A stretch of DNA of 64,000 bases from Lactobacillus sp. ESL0680. GTDB taxonomy: Bacteria; Bacillota; Bacilli; Lactobacillales; Lactobacillaceae. Each line of letters opens with the position of its first letter. Position 1 is the first letter of the stretch. Shown piece by piece: positions 48,648 to 58,159 of this stretch. The notes under the pieces were generated by a model. The model ran no database searches. It saw only the letters and a list, made by a program, of their open reading frames with translations, and was not told the DNA's origin. The stretch lies in NCBI RefSeq assembly GCF_029392855.1, contig NZ_CP113945.1, forward strand, positions 186,001 through 250,000, read 5' to 3'. The translations under genes and the position numbers were made by a program.

Positions 48648-49376
48648 ATGTTAGAACAACTGAAAAAAGAAGTTTATGAAGCTAACATGCAATTACCTAA
48701 GCTGGATTTGGTTACCTTTACTTGGGGCAATGTGTCTGGGATTGATCGTGACAGCGGCTTGTTTGTTATCAAACCTTCAGGTGTGGAATATGAACAACTG
48801 AAACCCGATGATATGGTGGTGGTTAATCTTAAAGGCGAGGTAGTTGAAGGTACGCTAAACCCATCAAGTGATACGCCGACGCATACTTTCTTGTACAATG
48901 CCTTTCCTAAGATTGGCGGTATTGTCCATACCCATTCACCGTGGGCTGTAGCCTTTGCGGCAGCCAAAATGGATATTCCTGCAATGAACACAACTCATGC
49001 TGATACCTTTTATAATGCAATTCCGGCAGCTGATGCTTTAACTAAGGTTGAAATTGAGGAAGATTATGAAGGTTACACGGGTCAAGCGATTGTGCGGACA
49101 TTCAAAGAACGCGGTTTAGATTATGAGGCGACTCCAGGAGCATTGGTCAGTCAACATGGTCCATTCTGCTGGGGTGAGACGCCCAAAAAGGCGGTATATA
49201 ACGCTAAGGTACTAGAAGTAGTGGCTGAGGAAGATTATCACACTTTGCAACTAACAAGGGCTAATAGTGAATTACCACAATACTTACTGGATAAGCACTA
49301 TTATCGCAAGCATGGTAAGAATGCCTATTATGGTCAAAATAATGCACAATCACAGACACATGCAAAGAGAAAATAG
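48648..49376 (+). CDS. araD: L-ribulose-5-phosphate 4-epimerase AraD, copy 2
   Basis: A 242-residue epimerase that completes arabinose conversion to D-xylulose-5-P. It has GNVSG, KPSG, SSDTPTH, HTHSPWA (His94/His96), HADTFY (Asp119) and SQHGPF (His170) in the same positions as the first copy. It carries an 11-residue polar extension at the C-terminus (NAQSQTHAKRK) after the tyrosine motif AYYGQ. GAGGAAG at the end of araB serves as its ribosome binding site. Its place between araB and the arabinosidase genes makes it the arabinose-specific copy. Confidence 0.95.
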   Translation: MLEQLKKEVYEANMQLPKLDLVTFTWGNVSGIDRDSGLFVIKPSGVEYEQLKPDDMVVVNLKGEVVEGTLNPSSDTPTHTFLYNAFPKIGGIVHTHSPWAVAFAAAKMDIPAMNTTHADTFYNAIPAADALTKVEIEEDYEGYTGQAIVRTFKERGLDYEATPGALVSQHGPFCWGETPKKAVYNAKVLEVVAEEDYHTLQLTRANSELPQYLLDKHYYRKHGKNAYYGQNNAQSQTHAKRK

Positions 49377-49406
49377 AAAAATTTTTAAAAAAGGGAGTTA
49401 ATTAAA

Positions 49407-50375
49407 ATGACAGATACGTATACTAACCCTTTGATTATTCAAAGAGCAGACCCGTTTATTTATAAACATACAGATGGTTATTATTATTTTACGGCTTCAG
49501 TACCAGCTTACAACCGGATTGAATTAAGAAGAGCTAGAACTTTGGAAGGCCTAGCTCACGCTGCACCGAGAACGATTTGGCGTAAACATGATGAGGGTGA
49601 AATGAGCCAATTAATTTGGGCTCCAGAATTGCATTATATCCAAGGCAAGTGGTTTATTTACTTTGCCGCTGCAGAAACAACCGCTTTTGATGAAAATGGT
49701 ATGTTCCAGCATAGAATGTTTTGTATTGAATGTGATGAAGATAATCCAATTACAACTGAAGATAAATGGATTGAACGTGGTCGGGTGATGACACCGATGG
49801 ATAGTTTTTCACTAGATGCTACATGTTTTGAGTATCAAGATAAGCTTTATTATGTTTGGGCACAAAAAGATCCAGATATTAAGGGTAACTCTAATTTATA
49901 TATAGCAGAAATGGAAAATCCTTGGACACTCAAGACAGATCCAGTAATGCTTTCAAAGCCTGAATATGATTGGGAAACTAGAGGCTTTTGGGTAAATGAA
50001 GGTCCAGCAGTAATTCACCATGGTGGCAAGTTCTTCTTAACGTACTCTGCAAGTGCTACAGATGAAAATTATTGTATGGGAATGTTAACTGCTTCTGACG
50101 AATCGAATTTATTAGATCCTAAGAGTTGGAGTAAAAATGCTGAACCTGTATTTAGAAGTGATTTAGAGCAAAAACAATATGGTCCAGGCCATAATTCATT
50201 TACTAAGGCAGAAGATGGGGAAACAGATGTTTTAGTTTATCATTGTAGAGATTATACCGATATTAAGGGCGATCCATTATATGATCCAAACCGCCATACA
50301 AAGGTTCAAACTTTTAGTTGGAATAATGATGGTACGCCAAACTTTGGTAAACCAGTACCATATAACTATAAATAA
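49407..50375 (+). CDS. exo-alpha-1,5-L-arabinofuranosidase, GH43 (subfamily 26 type)
   Basis: A 322-residue five-bladed propeller enzyme. The catalytic triad is visible: base Asp15 in RADPF, pKa-modulating Asp137 in SLDAT, and acid Glu198 in VNEGPA. DGYYYFTASVPAYNRIELRRA, LIWAPELHYI and GPGHNSFT are typical of the GH43_26 group, which releases arabinose from alpha-1,5-arabino-oligosaccharides. There is no accessory domain and no signal peptide, so it works inside the cell on imported oligomers. AGGGAG precedes the ATG. It sits between araD and an oligosaccharide symporter in the ara operon. Confidence 0.9.
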   Translation: MTDTYTNPLIIQRADPFIYKHTDGYYYFTASVPAYNRIELRRARTLEGLAHAAPRTIWRKHDEGEMSQLIWAPELHYIQGKWFIYFAAAETTAFDENGMFQHRMFCIECDEDNPITTEDKWIERGRVMTPMDSFSLDATCFEYQDKLYYVWAQKDPDIKGNSNLYIAEMENPWTLKTDPVMLSKPEYDWETRGFWVNEGPAVIHHGGKFFLTYSASATDENYCMGMLTASDESNLLDPKSWSKNAEPVFRSDLEQKQYGPGHNSFTKAEDGETDVLVYHCRDYTDIKGDPLYDPNRHTKVQTFSWNNDGTPNFGKPVPYNYK

Positions 50376-50389
50376 AGAGGGTAGTAAGA

Positions 50390-51649
50390 ATGAATACAGA
50401 AACTAAAAATAAACACTTTTGGGGTTTCCCATTTACAGATTTTACCTATTTCTTCATTTGGGCAACTGTTAATGGTTATTTGACCCTTTGGATGGAACAA
50501 GTAGGCCACCTGAATGGTACAGAATCAGGATTAGTTTTCTCAATGATGGCCGGAATTTCGTTGATTTTCCAACCATTCTTTGGAATTATTTCGGATAAGT
50601 TACTATTTAAAAAGAACTTGATTGTAATTATTGGTATCGCTGGTATTTTTATTGGACCGTATTTCCAATGGCTATTTATTCCACTAATGAAAGTTAATTC
50701 TTTCTTAGTTGCAATTGTTACTGGTACATTTCTTAGTTTTGTATTAAACGGTGGCGTCAGTGTAGTCGAAGAGTATGTTCAACGTGCTAGTTTAGCTAAT
50801 GGCTTTGAATATTCACATGCTCGTTTGGGTGGTTCAGTTGCCGGAATTGTAGCTTCACTTGTAGCTGGTCGGTTATTCTTATGGCAACCAAATGCTATTT
50901 TCTGGAGTTGTTCGATTGCAGCTGCTATCTTTGTTTGTTTACTTCTATTTAGTGACAAAATCAATTTAGCTAATGCATCAGCAGCTGGTGATACTTCTAA
51001 TTCGTTAGATATGTCAATCATTGGTTCTGTTTTTAAGAGTAAGAATTTCTGGGTATTATCAATTTTCTACATGGGAGCTTCAGCTATTTTTGATGTTTTT
51101 GACCAACAATTTATTATTTTCTTCAAGACATTCTTTGCTACAGCTGCCCAAGGTACACTGGTTTACAGTTACATGTCTTCTGGACAAACTTTAATTGAAT
51201 TTTTCTTAATGTTTCCAATGCCTTGGATTATTAACAAAATTGGTGCCAAAAATGGATTAATTGCTTATGGATTTTTAACTTGTATTCGAATTTTAGGTTC
51301 ATCTTTATCACCAACTTGGGGTTGGATTGTCTTCTTCAGATTACTTGCTGGATTAGAAATGCCATTACTTTTAACTTCAATTACTAAATATATTTCAGGA
51401 GCATTTGATATTCGTTTGTATGCAACAGTTTATGCAATGGCGTCAAATTTTGCTAAACAAATATCGGTATTCATATTCTCGTCGCTTGCGGGTAAATTAT
51501 ACGATAGCATGGGTTATCAACATACATACGTTATGATGGGTATCTTTGTCTTTGTTATTACTTTATTTGCAGCACTTACTTTAAAGAGAGAAGATCCAGT
51601 ACAAGCTGGAGAAGTTGAAGAAGAGCCTGTTGCAAAGTCGACTAATTGA
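50390..51649 (+). CDS. oligosaccharide:H+ symporter (LacY-type MFS)
   Basis: A 419-residue MFS transporter with 12 hydrophobic segments, resembling the oligosaccharide:H+ symporter family of LacY and RafB. The N-terminus FWGFPFTDFTYFFIWATVNGY, the loop QPFFGIISDKLLFKKN and the motif FEYSHARLGGSVAGI match LacY-type blocks (YGRARMFGCVGWA in E. coli). In the middle of the ara operon, flanked by GH43 and GH51, it probably imports arabinobiose or longer arabino-oligosaccharides made by the secreted GH93. Free arabinose uptake is an alternative. The tail is acidic and cytoplasmic. Confidence 0.87.
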   Translation: MNTETKNKHFWGFPFTDFTYFFIWATVNGYLTLWMEQVGHLNGTESGLVFSMMAGISLIFQPFFGIISDKLLFKKNLIVIIGIAGIFIGPYFQWLFIPLMKVNSFLVAIVTGTFLSFVLNGGVSVVEEYVQRASLANGFEYSHARLGGSVAGIVASLVAGRLFLWQPNAIFWSCSIAAAIFVCLLLFSDKINLANASAAGDTSNSLDMSIIGSVFKSKNFWVLSIFYMGASAIFDVFDQQFIIFFKTFFATAAQGTLVYSYMSSGQTLIEFFLMFPMPWIINKIGAKNGLIAYGFLTCIRILGSSLSPTWGWIVFFRLLAGLEMPLLLTSITKYISGAFDIRLYATVYAMASNFAKQISVFIFSSLAGKLYDSMGYQHTYVMMGIFVFVITLFAALTLKREDPVQAGEVEEEPVAKSTN

Positions 51650-51667
51650 GCCGAATAGAGGTTAATT

Positions 51668-53173
51668 ATGTTAAAGGCTAGTTTTAAGATAAACAGTGAT
51701 AATCGAATTGGTAAAATTGATCCTAGAATGTGGGGATCTTTAACTGAGCAACTTGGTCGTGGTGTTTATACTGGCATTTATCAACCGGATCATCCGCTAG
51801 CTGATGAAAATGGCTTTCGTAAAGATGTTGTTTCTGCGATTAAAAAGTTAAACGTCCCTCTAATTAGGTATCCTGGTGGTAATTTTGTTTCAGGATACAA
51901 TTGGGAAGATGGCATTGGACCAAAAGAAGAGCGTCCAGTTAAATTAGATCTGGCTTGGAAAAGTATAGAGACTAATCAATTTGGACTTCATGAGTTTATG
52001 AAGTGGTGTCAAACTATCGGTGCTCAAGCTGATATGGCGATTAATCTTGGTACACGAGGAATTGATTCTGCCAGAAATTTAGTTGAATACTGCAATTTCC
52101 CTAAAGGTACGTATTTAAGTGATCTAAGAATTAAAAATGGTCAAACTGAGCCCTTTAATATTAAGTTATGGAGTTTAGGCAATGAAATGGATGGCGAATG
52201 GCAAATAGGCCATAAAACAGCAACAGAATATGGTCGCTTAGCCCATGAAACTGCTAAGGCAATGAAAATTGTTGACCCAACTATTGAGTTAATAGCTTGT
52301 GGTAGTTCTTTACATACTATGGATACTTTTGGTGTATGGGAAGAGACAATTTTAGACCATATATATGATGATGTTGACTATCTGTCCCTTCACCAATATT
52401 ACGATAATGATGACCATGATATTAAAAAGTTTTTATCATCATCAGTTGATCTTGATAGTTTAATTAATGATGTAATTGCAATTTGTGATGCAGTTAAGGC
52501 ACGTAAACACCAAAATAAGACGATGTATCTAGCTATGGATGAATGGAATGTTTGGTATCATTCTAAAAAAGCTGACGATAAACAAAAGCCTTGGCAAATT
52601 GCACCACCTTTATTGGAGGATCATTATAATTTTGCTGATGCATTAGTAGTAGGATCATTAGCAATGGTATTAATGAATCATGCCGATCGGGTTAAAATTG
52701 GCTGTTTAGCACAATTAGTAAATGTTATTGCTCCGATAATGACTAATATTTCTGGAACACCAACAATTTGGTTACAATCAATTTTTTATCCGTTTATGCA
52801 AATATCAAATTACGGTCAAGGCGAAACTTTACGGGTTCAAAGTCATTCAGAAAGTTACAGCTTGGAAAATAGAGTAGTTCCTTATGTTGAAACATCAGCT
52901 GCGTACAATTCTGCTAAAAATGAAATAGTTTTATTTATTGAAAATAAAGCAGATAAAGAAGTTGAAATTTCTTATGAAATAGATGATTTTCCAGCTATAA
53001 ATATTATTGAAGCAACGCAATTTTGTGGTTATGATTTAGAACAAACTAATGAAGATCAATTAATGAAAATTGAAGAATTAAAGCAATTAAATCTTGATAG
53101 TAATCGTGTTGTTGGTAAATTAGAAGCATATTCGTGGAATATGATAAGACTATCTGTAAAAGATAAGGGATGA
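51668..53173 (+). CDS. alpha-L-arabinofuranosidase, GH51, copy 2
   Basis: A 501-residue GH51 enzyme closely similar to the copy at 44069 over its whole length. Acid/base Glu173 (SLGNEMDGEW) and nucleophile Glu292 (AMDEWNVWY) are intact. Differences cluster after residue about 395 in the C-terminal beta-sandwich, and a few near 235-255. There is no signal peptide. GAGG lies before the ATG. The stop overlaps the start region of the GH93 gene (ATGA at 53170). The two GH51 copies sit in separate transcription units, so they may be induced by different compounds or differ in linkage preference. Confidence 0.95.
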   Translation: MLKASFKINSDNRIGKIDPRMWGSLTEQLGRGVYTGIYQPDHPLADENGFRKDVVSAIKKLNVPLIRYPGGNFVSGYNWEDGIGPKEERPVKLDLAWKSIETNQFGLHEFMKWCQTIGAQADMAINLGTRGIDSARNLVEYCNFPKGTYLSDLRIKNGQTEPFNIKLWSLGNEMDGEWQIGHKTATEYGRLAHETAKAMKIVDPTIELIACGSSLHTMDTFGVWEETILDHIYDDVDYLSLHQYYDNDDHDIKKFLSSSVDLDSLINDVIAICDAVKARKHQNKTMYLAMDEWNVWYHSKKADDKQKPWQIAPPLLEDHYNFADALVVGSLAMVLMNHADRVKIGCLAQLVNVIAPIMTNISGTPTIWLQSIFYPFMQISNYGQGETLRVQSHSESYSLENRVVPYVETSAAYNSAKNEIVLFIENKADKEVEISYEIDDFPAINIIEATQFCGYDLEQTNEDQLMKIEELKQLNLDSNRVVGKLEAYSWNMIRLSVKDKG

Positions 53174-53178
53174 ATATT

Positions 53179-54324
53179 ATGAGAATGCTTAATAAGAAAA
53201 GATTTTTATTAATATTAGGACTTGCTTCGCTCGGCTTAACTTTTGGATATACAAAGAATACAGCTCAAGCAGATACGAATGGCCCAATAGTTACGATTGC
53301 AACTAAGACGCAATTTCCAGATACAAAAAGTCCTAGTTTTTTGTATGGAAGAGGTTTAGTTACAAGTCATACAAGTACAAAATATAACGGAAGACTTTAT
53401 GTAACGTCAGAACATTATGTTAGCGATACCCCCACTTTTTTAATATTTGAAAGCTTAAATAATGGTAAGACGTGGTCAAAGATTAGTGAAATTAAAGATA
53501 CACATAATTTTGCATCTAATGGCCAGGCATGGGGCAATCGTTATCAACCATTTCTGTATGAATTGCCAGAACAAATCGGAAAGATGCCTAAGGGGACTAT
53601 AATTTGTGCGGGGAACTCTATTCCTGGTGATTTAAGTAAAACTTCAATTGTTTTGTATTATAGTACGGATCATGCTCGTAGTTGGAAATATTTAAGTACT
53701 ATTGCTACTGGTGGCTATGCTGATGTAAATACAACCAGTAATGGTCCTGTATGGGAGCCGTTTGTTAATGTAGTTGATCATAAATTAGTTTGCTACTTTT
53801 CAGATGAACGAGATAAACCTGCGCATAGTCAAAAATTGTCTCATCGTGTTTCAACTGATGGAATTAACTGGTCAAACGAAGTGGATGATGTTGCTTTTAA
53901 ATCAGAACAAGCTCGACCAGGAATGGTTACTGTAGCTAAAATGGCTAATGGTAAATATATTATGACTTATGAAGTTGTTAATTCCGGTGAATGGCGTACA
54001 AATTATAAAATTTCAAATGATGGTTTAACTTGGAATGCAAGCGATGAAGGAACACGTCTAGCTTATGGTGGAGCCCCGTATGTAGTAGTGATGCACAATG
54101 GTGATGTTGTAGCAAATACTGATGGCAGCGGTGATTTATATGTTAATAAGCACAATGGTAATGGGGCATGGCAAAATGTAAAAATTTCTATGCCACTTGC
54201 TTACTCCCGCTCATTAACTGTATTGCCTAATGATGATTTATTAATTGTAAGTGGTGGACCGCTTAAGTCACCAACTGATCCTAACAGTAATTCATTAACC
54301 TCGATGATCTATAGTTTTAAGTAA
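53179..54324 (+). CDS. secreted exo-alpha-1,5-L-arabinanase, GH93
   Basis: A 381-residue protein with a Sec signal peptide: basic RMLNKKR, hydrophobic FLLILGLASLGLTFGY, and probable cleavage after AQA near residue 31. The mature part is a BNR/sialidase-like six-bladed propeller with repeated Asp-box-like SLNNGKTWS, STDHARSW, STDGINWS and SNDGLTWN. WEPF with Glu193 and YE with Glu265 match the Glu170/Glu242 pair of fungal GH93 Arb93A, with the same spacing of 72. GH93 enzymes release arabinobiose from arabinan ends. The ATG at 53179 with AAGGGA upstream is preferred to the one at 53170. No wall anchor is seen. Confidence 0.82.
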   Translation: MRMLNKKRFLLILGLASLGLTFGYTKNTAQADTNGPIVTIATKTQFPDTKSPSFLYGRGLVTSHTSTKYNGRLYVTSEHYVSDTPTFLIFESLNNGKTWSKISEIKDTHNFASNGQAWGNRYQPFLYELPEQIGKMPKGTIICAGNSIPGDLSKTSIVLYYSTDHARSWKYLSTIATGGYADVNTTSNGPVWEPFVNVVDHKLVCYFSDERDKPAHSQKLSHRVSTDGINWSNEVDDVAFKSEQARPGMVTVAKMANGKYIMTYEVVNSGEWRTNYKISNDGLTWNASDEGTRLAYGGAPYVVVMHNGDVVANTDGSGDLYVNKHNGNGAWQNVKISMPLAYSRSLTVLPNDDLLIVSGGPLKSPTDPNSNSLTSMIYSFK

Positions 54325-54335
54325 GGAGAATATAA

Positions 54336-55757
54336 ATGTTATCTATTCCAAAATATGAATTTTGGTTTGCTGCTGGGAGTCAACACCTTTATGGTGAAGA
54401 AGCTTTAAGTCAAGTTGCAGAGAATTCCAAAAAAATTGTTGCTAGTCTAAATGAAAATGGCAATTTACCATATAAAATTGTGTTTAAAGAAGTACTAACA
54501 ACTGCTGATGAAATCACTAAGTTTATGAAAGAAGCCAACTACAATGATAATGTTGCTGGGATAATAACTTGGATGCATACTTTTTCACCAGCTAAGAATT
54601 GGATTCGCGGATCACAATTATTGCAAAAGCCATTGTTGCATTTTGCTACACAATACTTAAATTACATACCTTACGAAACGATGGACTTTGACTACATGAA
54701 CTTGAATCAAAGTGCTCACGGTGACCGGGAATATGGCTATATCAATGCTCGTTTAAATATGCGTAATAAGGTTATTTATGGTCACTGGCAAGATCCAGAA
54801 GTTGTAAAGCAAATTGCTGATTGGGAAGATGTTGCAGTTGCTTATGACGAATCATTTAAGACTAAGATCTGTCGTTTTGGTGATACGATGCGTAATGTTG
54901 CCGTTACAGAAGGTGATAAGGTTCAAGCACAAATTCAATTAGGTTGGACAGTTGATTACTATCCTGTTGGTGACTTAATTGACGAAATGGACAAAGTTAA
55001 AGAATCTGAAATTGATGACGAATATGCTGACCTGAAATCGCGCTACATTATGGTTCAAGGCGATATGGATGCAAAAGCTTATGAAGATACTGTTCGCTAT
55101 CAATTAAGACAATATATTGCTTTAAAACGTTTCCTTGAACGTGGTGGCTATACTGCCTTTACGTCAAACTTTGAAGATTTGCACGGAATGAAGCAATTGG
55201 AAGGTTTGTCAGCTCAATTGATGATGCGTGATGGCTATGGCTTTGCCGGCGAAGGTGACTGGAAGACTGCTGGATTGTTGCGGATCTTTAAGATTATGAC
55301 ACATAACAAGAGAACTGCATTTATGGAAGACTATACTCTTGATTTGCGTAAGGGTCATGAAGCTATTTTAGGCTCACACATGCTTGAAGTTGACCCATCA
55401 ATTGCTTCTGAAAAGCCACGGGTTGAAGTTCACTCATTAGACATTGGTGGCAAGGATGATCCTGCGCGGCTGGTATTCTCCGGTGGTGAGGGCGACGCTG
55501 TTGATGTAACTTTGGCTGACTTCCGTGATAACTTCGAGATTGTTACTTATCCAGTAATTGGTCATAAAGCTGAGGAAACACCACACTTACCTGTTGCTAA
55601 GCAAATGTGGACACCAAAACCTGGCCTTAAAGAAGGTGCCACTAAGTGGATTCATGCTGGTGGTGGTCACCATACTGTAATGTCATTTGCAGCTACTGAA
55701 GAACAAGTTCGCGACTTGGCTACAATGTATGGCGTTAACTTATGTGATATTGAATAA
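54336..55757 (+). CDS. araA: L-arabinose isomerase
   Basis: A 473-residue enzyme that converts L-arabinose to L-ribulose. [16 protein letters not shown] at the start and [14 protein letters not shown] are family blocks. The metal and catalytic residues are present: Glu306 (FAGEGDWKT), Glu331 (FMEDYTLD), His348 (LGSHMLEV) and the HH pair 445-446 (AGGGHHTV). AAGGAG precedes the ATG. It is the last gene of the ara operon and ends at a very strong terminator. Its codon use is more GC-tolerant than the genes just before it, suggesting high expression or a different history. Confidence 0.96.
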   Translation: MLSIPKYEFWFAAGSQHLYGEEALSQVAENSKKIVASLNENGNLPYKIVFKEVLTTADEITKFMKEANYNDNVAGIITWMHTFSPAKNWIRGSQLLQKPLLHFATQYLNYIPYETMDFDYMNLNQSAHGDREYGYINARLNMRNKVIYGHWQDPEVVKQIADWEDVAVAYDESFKTKICRFGDTMRNVAVTEGDKVQAQIQLGWTVDYYPVGDLIDEMDKVKESEIDDEYADLKSRYIMVQGDMDAKAYEDTVRYQLRQYIALKRFLERGGYTAFTSNFEDLHGMKQLEGLSAQLMMRDGYGFAGEGDWKTAGLLRIFKIMTHNKRTAFMEDYTLDLRKGHEAILGSHMLEVDPSIASEKPRVEVHSLDIGGKDDPARLVFSGGEGDAVDVTLADFRDNFEIVTYPVIGHKAEETPHLPVAKQMWTPKPGLKEGATKWIHAGGGHHTVMSFAATEEQVRDLATMYGVNLCDIE

Positions 55758-55769
55758 GGCTAATATTAT

Positions 55770-55825
55770 AAATAAAATAAAAACTTCAGTAGACATTTGA
55801 ATCTACTGAAGTTTTTATTTTATTT
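55770..55825. terminator. long perfect inverted-repeat terminator
   Basis: A 24-nt arm (55770-55793) is exactly complementary to 55802-55825 around an 8-nt loop, with a GC-containing core ACTTCAGTAGA and A/T flanks. It ends araA and, read on the other strand, the PfkB gene, whose last codons it overlaps. Confidence 0.93.
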
Positions 55826-56770
55826 GATGGGAACCAATTCAATGGTTTTCATTATTTGTTTAACATTATTTTTTTGAACAAAACCTGTTTTTGTTTCCAT
55901 AGCGTTTGCTGTTCCCGAAGCAATTGCCCAACGGATAGCAGATTCGAAGTCAAGCTGTTTGTCTAATGCATATAATAGTCCACCAACAACCGAGTCACCA
56001 GATCCTTCAGTGTTTACTACCTTTACTGGATTAAATTTTACTTGAAAGAAGTGATCATGATGTTTAACTAATGCACCTTTGTCGCCTAATGAAACAATAA
56101 TATTTTGAATTTTATTTAGATTACTTTGAGTGATTTCCTTTTTTAAAGCGTAACAATCATAAGTTACTGTAGTTGAAAGAAGATCTGCAATTTCTTGTTC
56201 ATTAGGTTTAATAAAGTCAGGCAACAAGTTGCTTTTTAATACTTCCGTTAAAGCTTTACCGGAAGTATCCAAAATAATTTTTATCTTTGGGTCCAGCGTC
56301 CTAATTAGGCTAATAATTCTAGTATAAAAATTATTAATTTGAGTAGGAGGTAAGCTACCATTTAAAGAAATTGCTGAAATTTTGTTATTGCCTATTAATG
56401 ATTTCAATTTATTGAGTAAATGTGTGAAATTTAATGAAGATAAATAGTCTCCGTGTTCATTAATTTCTGTTTTTTTATTATTTTGTTGAATTATTGTGTA
56501 GCAATTGCGGGTGTTACCAGCAATCTTAATAAAATCAGCAGTATATTGATCTTCACATGCCTGATCTTCAATATATTGACCATTGTAACCTGCTAAAAAA
56601 CCTGTTGCTGCTGTTTTTGCACCAAGATTAGATGCAACACGAGCAGCATTAATTCCTTTACCGCCAACCATCTTTTTTATTAAATTGACTCGATTAAGTG
56701 AGCCTACTTTTAATTCTTTGAGTTGGTATAGACGGTCAACGGATGGGTTGACTGTAATTGTAATATCCAT
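55820..56770 (-). CDS. PfkB-family sugar-phosphate kinase (1-phosphofructokinase/tagatose-6-P kinase type)
   Basis: A 316-residue ribokinase-fold kinase of the FruK/LacC branch. ITVNPSVDRLYQL is its N-terminus, and GGKGINAARVASNLG is the first PfkB signature. NTEGSGDSVVGGLLYAL near residue 250 holds the catalytic Asp and anion hole. It would phosphorylate a keto-sugar phosphate made by the PTS route, giving a bisphosphate for an aldolase. It lies 22 bp behind a DeoR regulator, the gene order of a fru operon head (fruR-fruK). No FruA transporter follows; instead a galactitol-type PTS is transcribed divergently. The substrate is therefore uncertain. Confidence 0.9.
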   Translation of the reverse strand: MDITITVNPSVDRLYQLKELKVGSLNRVNLIKKMVGGKGINAARVASNLGAKTAATGFLAGYNGQYIEDQACEDQYTADFIKIAGNTRNCYTIIQQNNKKTEINEHGDYLSSLNFTHLLNKLKSLIGNNKISAISLNGSLPPTQINNFYTRIISLIRTLDPKIKIILDTSGKALTEVLKSNLLPDFIKPNEQEIADLLSTTVTYDCYALKKEITQSNLNKIQNIIVSLGDKGALVKHHDHFFQVKFNPVKVVNTEGSGDSVVGGLLYALDKQLDFESAIRWAIASGTANAMETKTGFVQKNNVKQIMKTIELVPIK

Positions 56771-56792
56771 TATCTATTCCTATTCTAAATTA

Positions 56793-57536
56793 TTAGTAAA
56801 TCATTTTAATATATTTTGAATATTTCTTAACTTTTTCATTTTCAATTTCTGGATCTGTTACCAAACAATCAAATTTATCTAATTTTTGAAAAGTTATAAT
56901 ATCTGAATGATCTAATTTAGTGTGATCTGCTACAACAAATGATTTTTCAGAATGTGCAATGGCAATATTTTGAATGTTGCCTTCAGGTATTGTGCTTGTT
57001 GTAACACGATTTTCACTGATTCCATTGGTAGAACATAATGCATAATCTAAATTGAGACCATTAAAAATATTTTCAGCTTTTTCTCCTAAGAATTCTTCGG
57101 TGTTTCTATGTAATTCACCGCCAGTAAGTAATAAACGACAGTCACTTTTATTTATTTCATTAAAAGCTGGCAAACTGTTAGTTACAAAGGTCAAATTCTT
57201 CGGTATTAATAGGGGTACTGCCATTAGTAAAGTGGTTCCCGCACCTAAAAAAATTGTTGAGTTATTAGTAATTTCATTTGCTAATAATTTGGCAATTTCT
57301 TTTTTTTCAACGATATTTTTCTTTAATTTTTCGTTTGTTGTTGATTCTGTCTGATTATTGCTTTGGGCACCGCCATAAATCCTGGTTATTTTTCCCTGTT
57401 CTTCTAAGCGCTTAAGATCACGTCTGATAGTCATTGGTGAAACTTGTAAATTTTTTGCAATATCAACAGTTGTCATAAACCCTGTTTTACTTAGAATATT
57501 GTTAATCTCTGTTAATCTTTTTTCTTGTAAACTCAC
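56793..57536 (-). CDS. DeoR family transcriptional regulator
   Basis: A 247-residue DeoR/GlpR-type repressor. The N-terminal HTH is TVDIAKNLQVSPMTIRRDLKRLEEQGKITRIYGGA, with the family-defining RRDL. The C-terminal sensor domain (about 75-247) is the isomerase-like fold that binds sugar phosphates: IFLGAGTTLLMA, LTGGELH and ADHTKLDHSD. It starts with GTG. It is divergent from the PTS genes and first in a unit with the PfkB kinase, so it should respond to a phosphorylated intermediate of this pathway and control both sides of the 164-bp promoter gap. Confidence 0.92.
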   Translation of the reverse strand: MSLQEKRLTEINNILSKTGFMTTVDIAKNLQVSPMTIRRDLKRLEEQGKITRIYGGAQSNNQTESTTNEKLKKNIVEKKEIAKLLANEITNNSTIFLGAGTTLLMAVPLLIPKNLTFVTNSLPAFNEINKSDCRLLLTGGELHRNTEEFLGEKAENIFNGLNLDYALCSTNGISENRVTTSTIPEGNIQNIAIAHSEKSFVVADHTKLDHSDIITFQKLDKFDCLVTDPEIENEKVKKYSKYIKMIY

Positions 57537-57635
57537 AAAATCACTTCTTCATACTAGAATTATATTACACACATAGTATAGCAAACATTCCTGAACAATA
57601 AAAGTAATTCTGTGTTTATCTTTGTTAAATTTAGG

Positions 57636-57664
57636 TTGACAATGTTCAACTTAGGTATTATATT
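57636..57664 (+). promoter_or_regulatory. promoter of the galactitol-type PTS operon
   Basis: TTGACA (57636-57641) and TATATT (57659-57664) with 17-bp spacing. The small inverted repeat GTTGA/TCAAC (57635-57650) covers the -35 box and may be part of a DeoR operator. Confidence 0.7.
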
Positions 57665-57677
57665 GAAAACGTATACA
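57664..57677 (+). promoter_or_regulatory. cre site (CcpA) at the PTS operon start
   Basis: TGAAAACGTATACA matches TGWAARCGYTWNCW at 13 of 14 positions, just after the -10 box, suited to catabolite repression. Confidence 0.7.
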
Positions 57678-57700
57678 TAATAAGAAAGGAGGTTTAAGTA

Positions 57701-58159
57701 TTGTTTTACGAAAATTTAATTGATTTAAATGTTTCTGTGTCTACTGAAGAGCAGTTATTTGATTTGGTGGGGTTAAGAGCCATCAATTTGAAGTATGCAA
57801 ATTTAGGTTATATTACGAGTCTTGAGAAGAGGGAGCTCTCTTATCCGACTGGATTAAAGTTCCCGAAAATATCCTTAGCGTTGCCACATGTGGATCCACA
57901 ATATGTCAAACGACCATTTATATATATTGCGAGAACTAATCAACCATTAAAATTAAGACAAATGGGTGATAATGCTGAGATTACAGCTAGTGATTTTTTG
58001 TTTTTGGGTTTAAAGAATGGTAAAAAGCAACCAGAATTGCTATCTCAAATAATTTCAGCTTTTCAAGATGAAAACTTTGTTGGGCAATTTAAAGAGATAA
58101 CTACTACTGAAAAGATGCTTCAGTTAGTTGAAAGAAAGTTTGAGGGATTATCAAAATGA
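57701..58159 (+). CDS. PTS EIIA component, galactitol/fructose type
   Basis: A 152-residue EIIA of the PTS_EIIA_2 fold. The phosphorylated histidine is His63 in ALPHVDP, and GLKFPKISLALPH precedes it. It starts with TTG, with AAAGGAGG 7 bp upstream. It is a stand-alone A domain, as in GatA, and overlaps the EIIB gene by 4 bp. With the next two genes it forms a complete Gat-family enzyme II (A, B, C as separate chains). The Gat family transports galactitol, arabitol, ribitol and ketoses, so the name does not fix the substrate. Confidence 0.9.
   Translation: MFYENLIDLNVSVSTEEQLFDLVGLRAINLKYANLGYITSLEKRELSYPTGLKFPKISLALPHVDPQYVKRPFIYIARTNQPLKLRQMGDNAEITASDFLFLGLKNGKKQPELLSQIISAFQDENFVGQFKEITTTEKMLQLVERKFEGLSK

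Noticed and set aside
48674..48991. 105-codon minus-strand frame inside araD copy 2
   Set aside because: Antisense shadow of a conserved gene; the matching region of copy 1 does not keep it as a gene.
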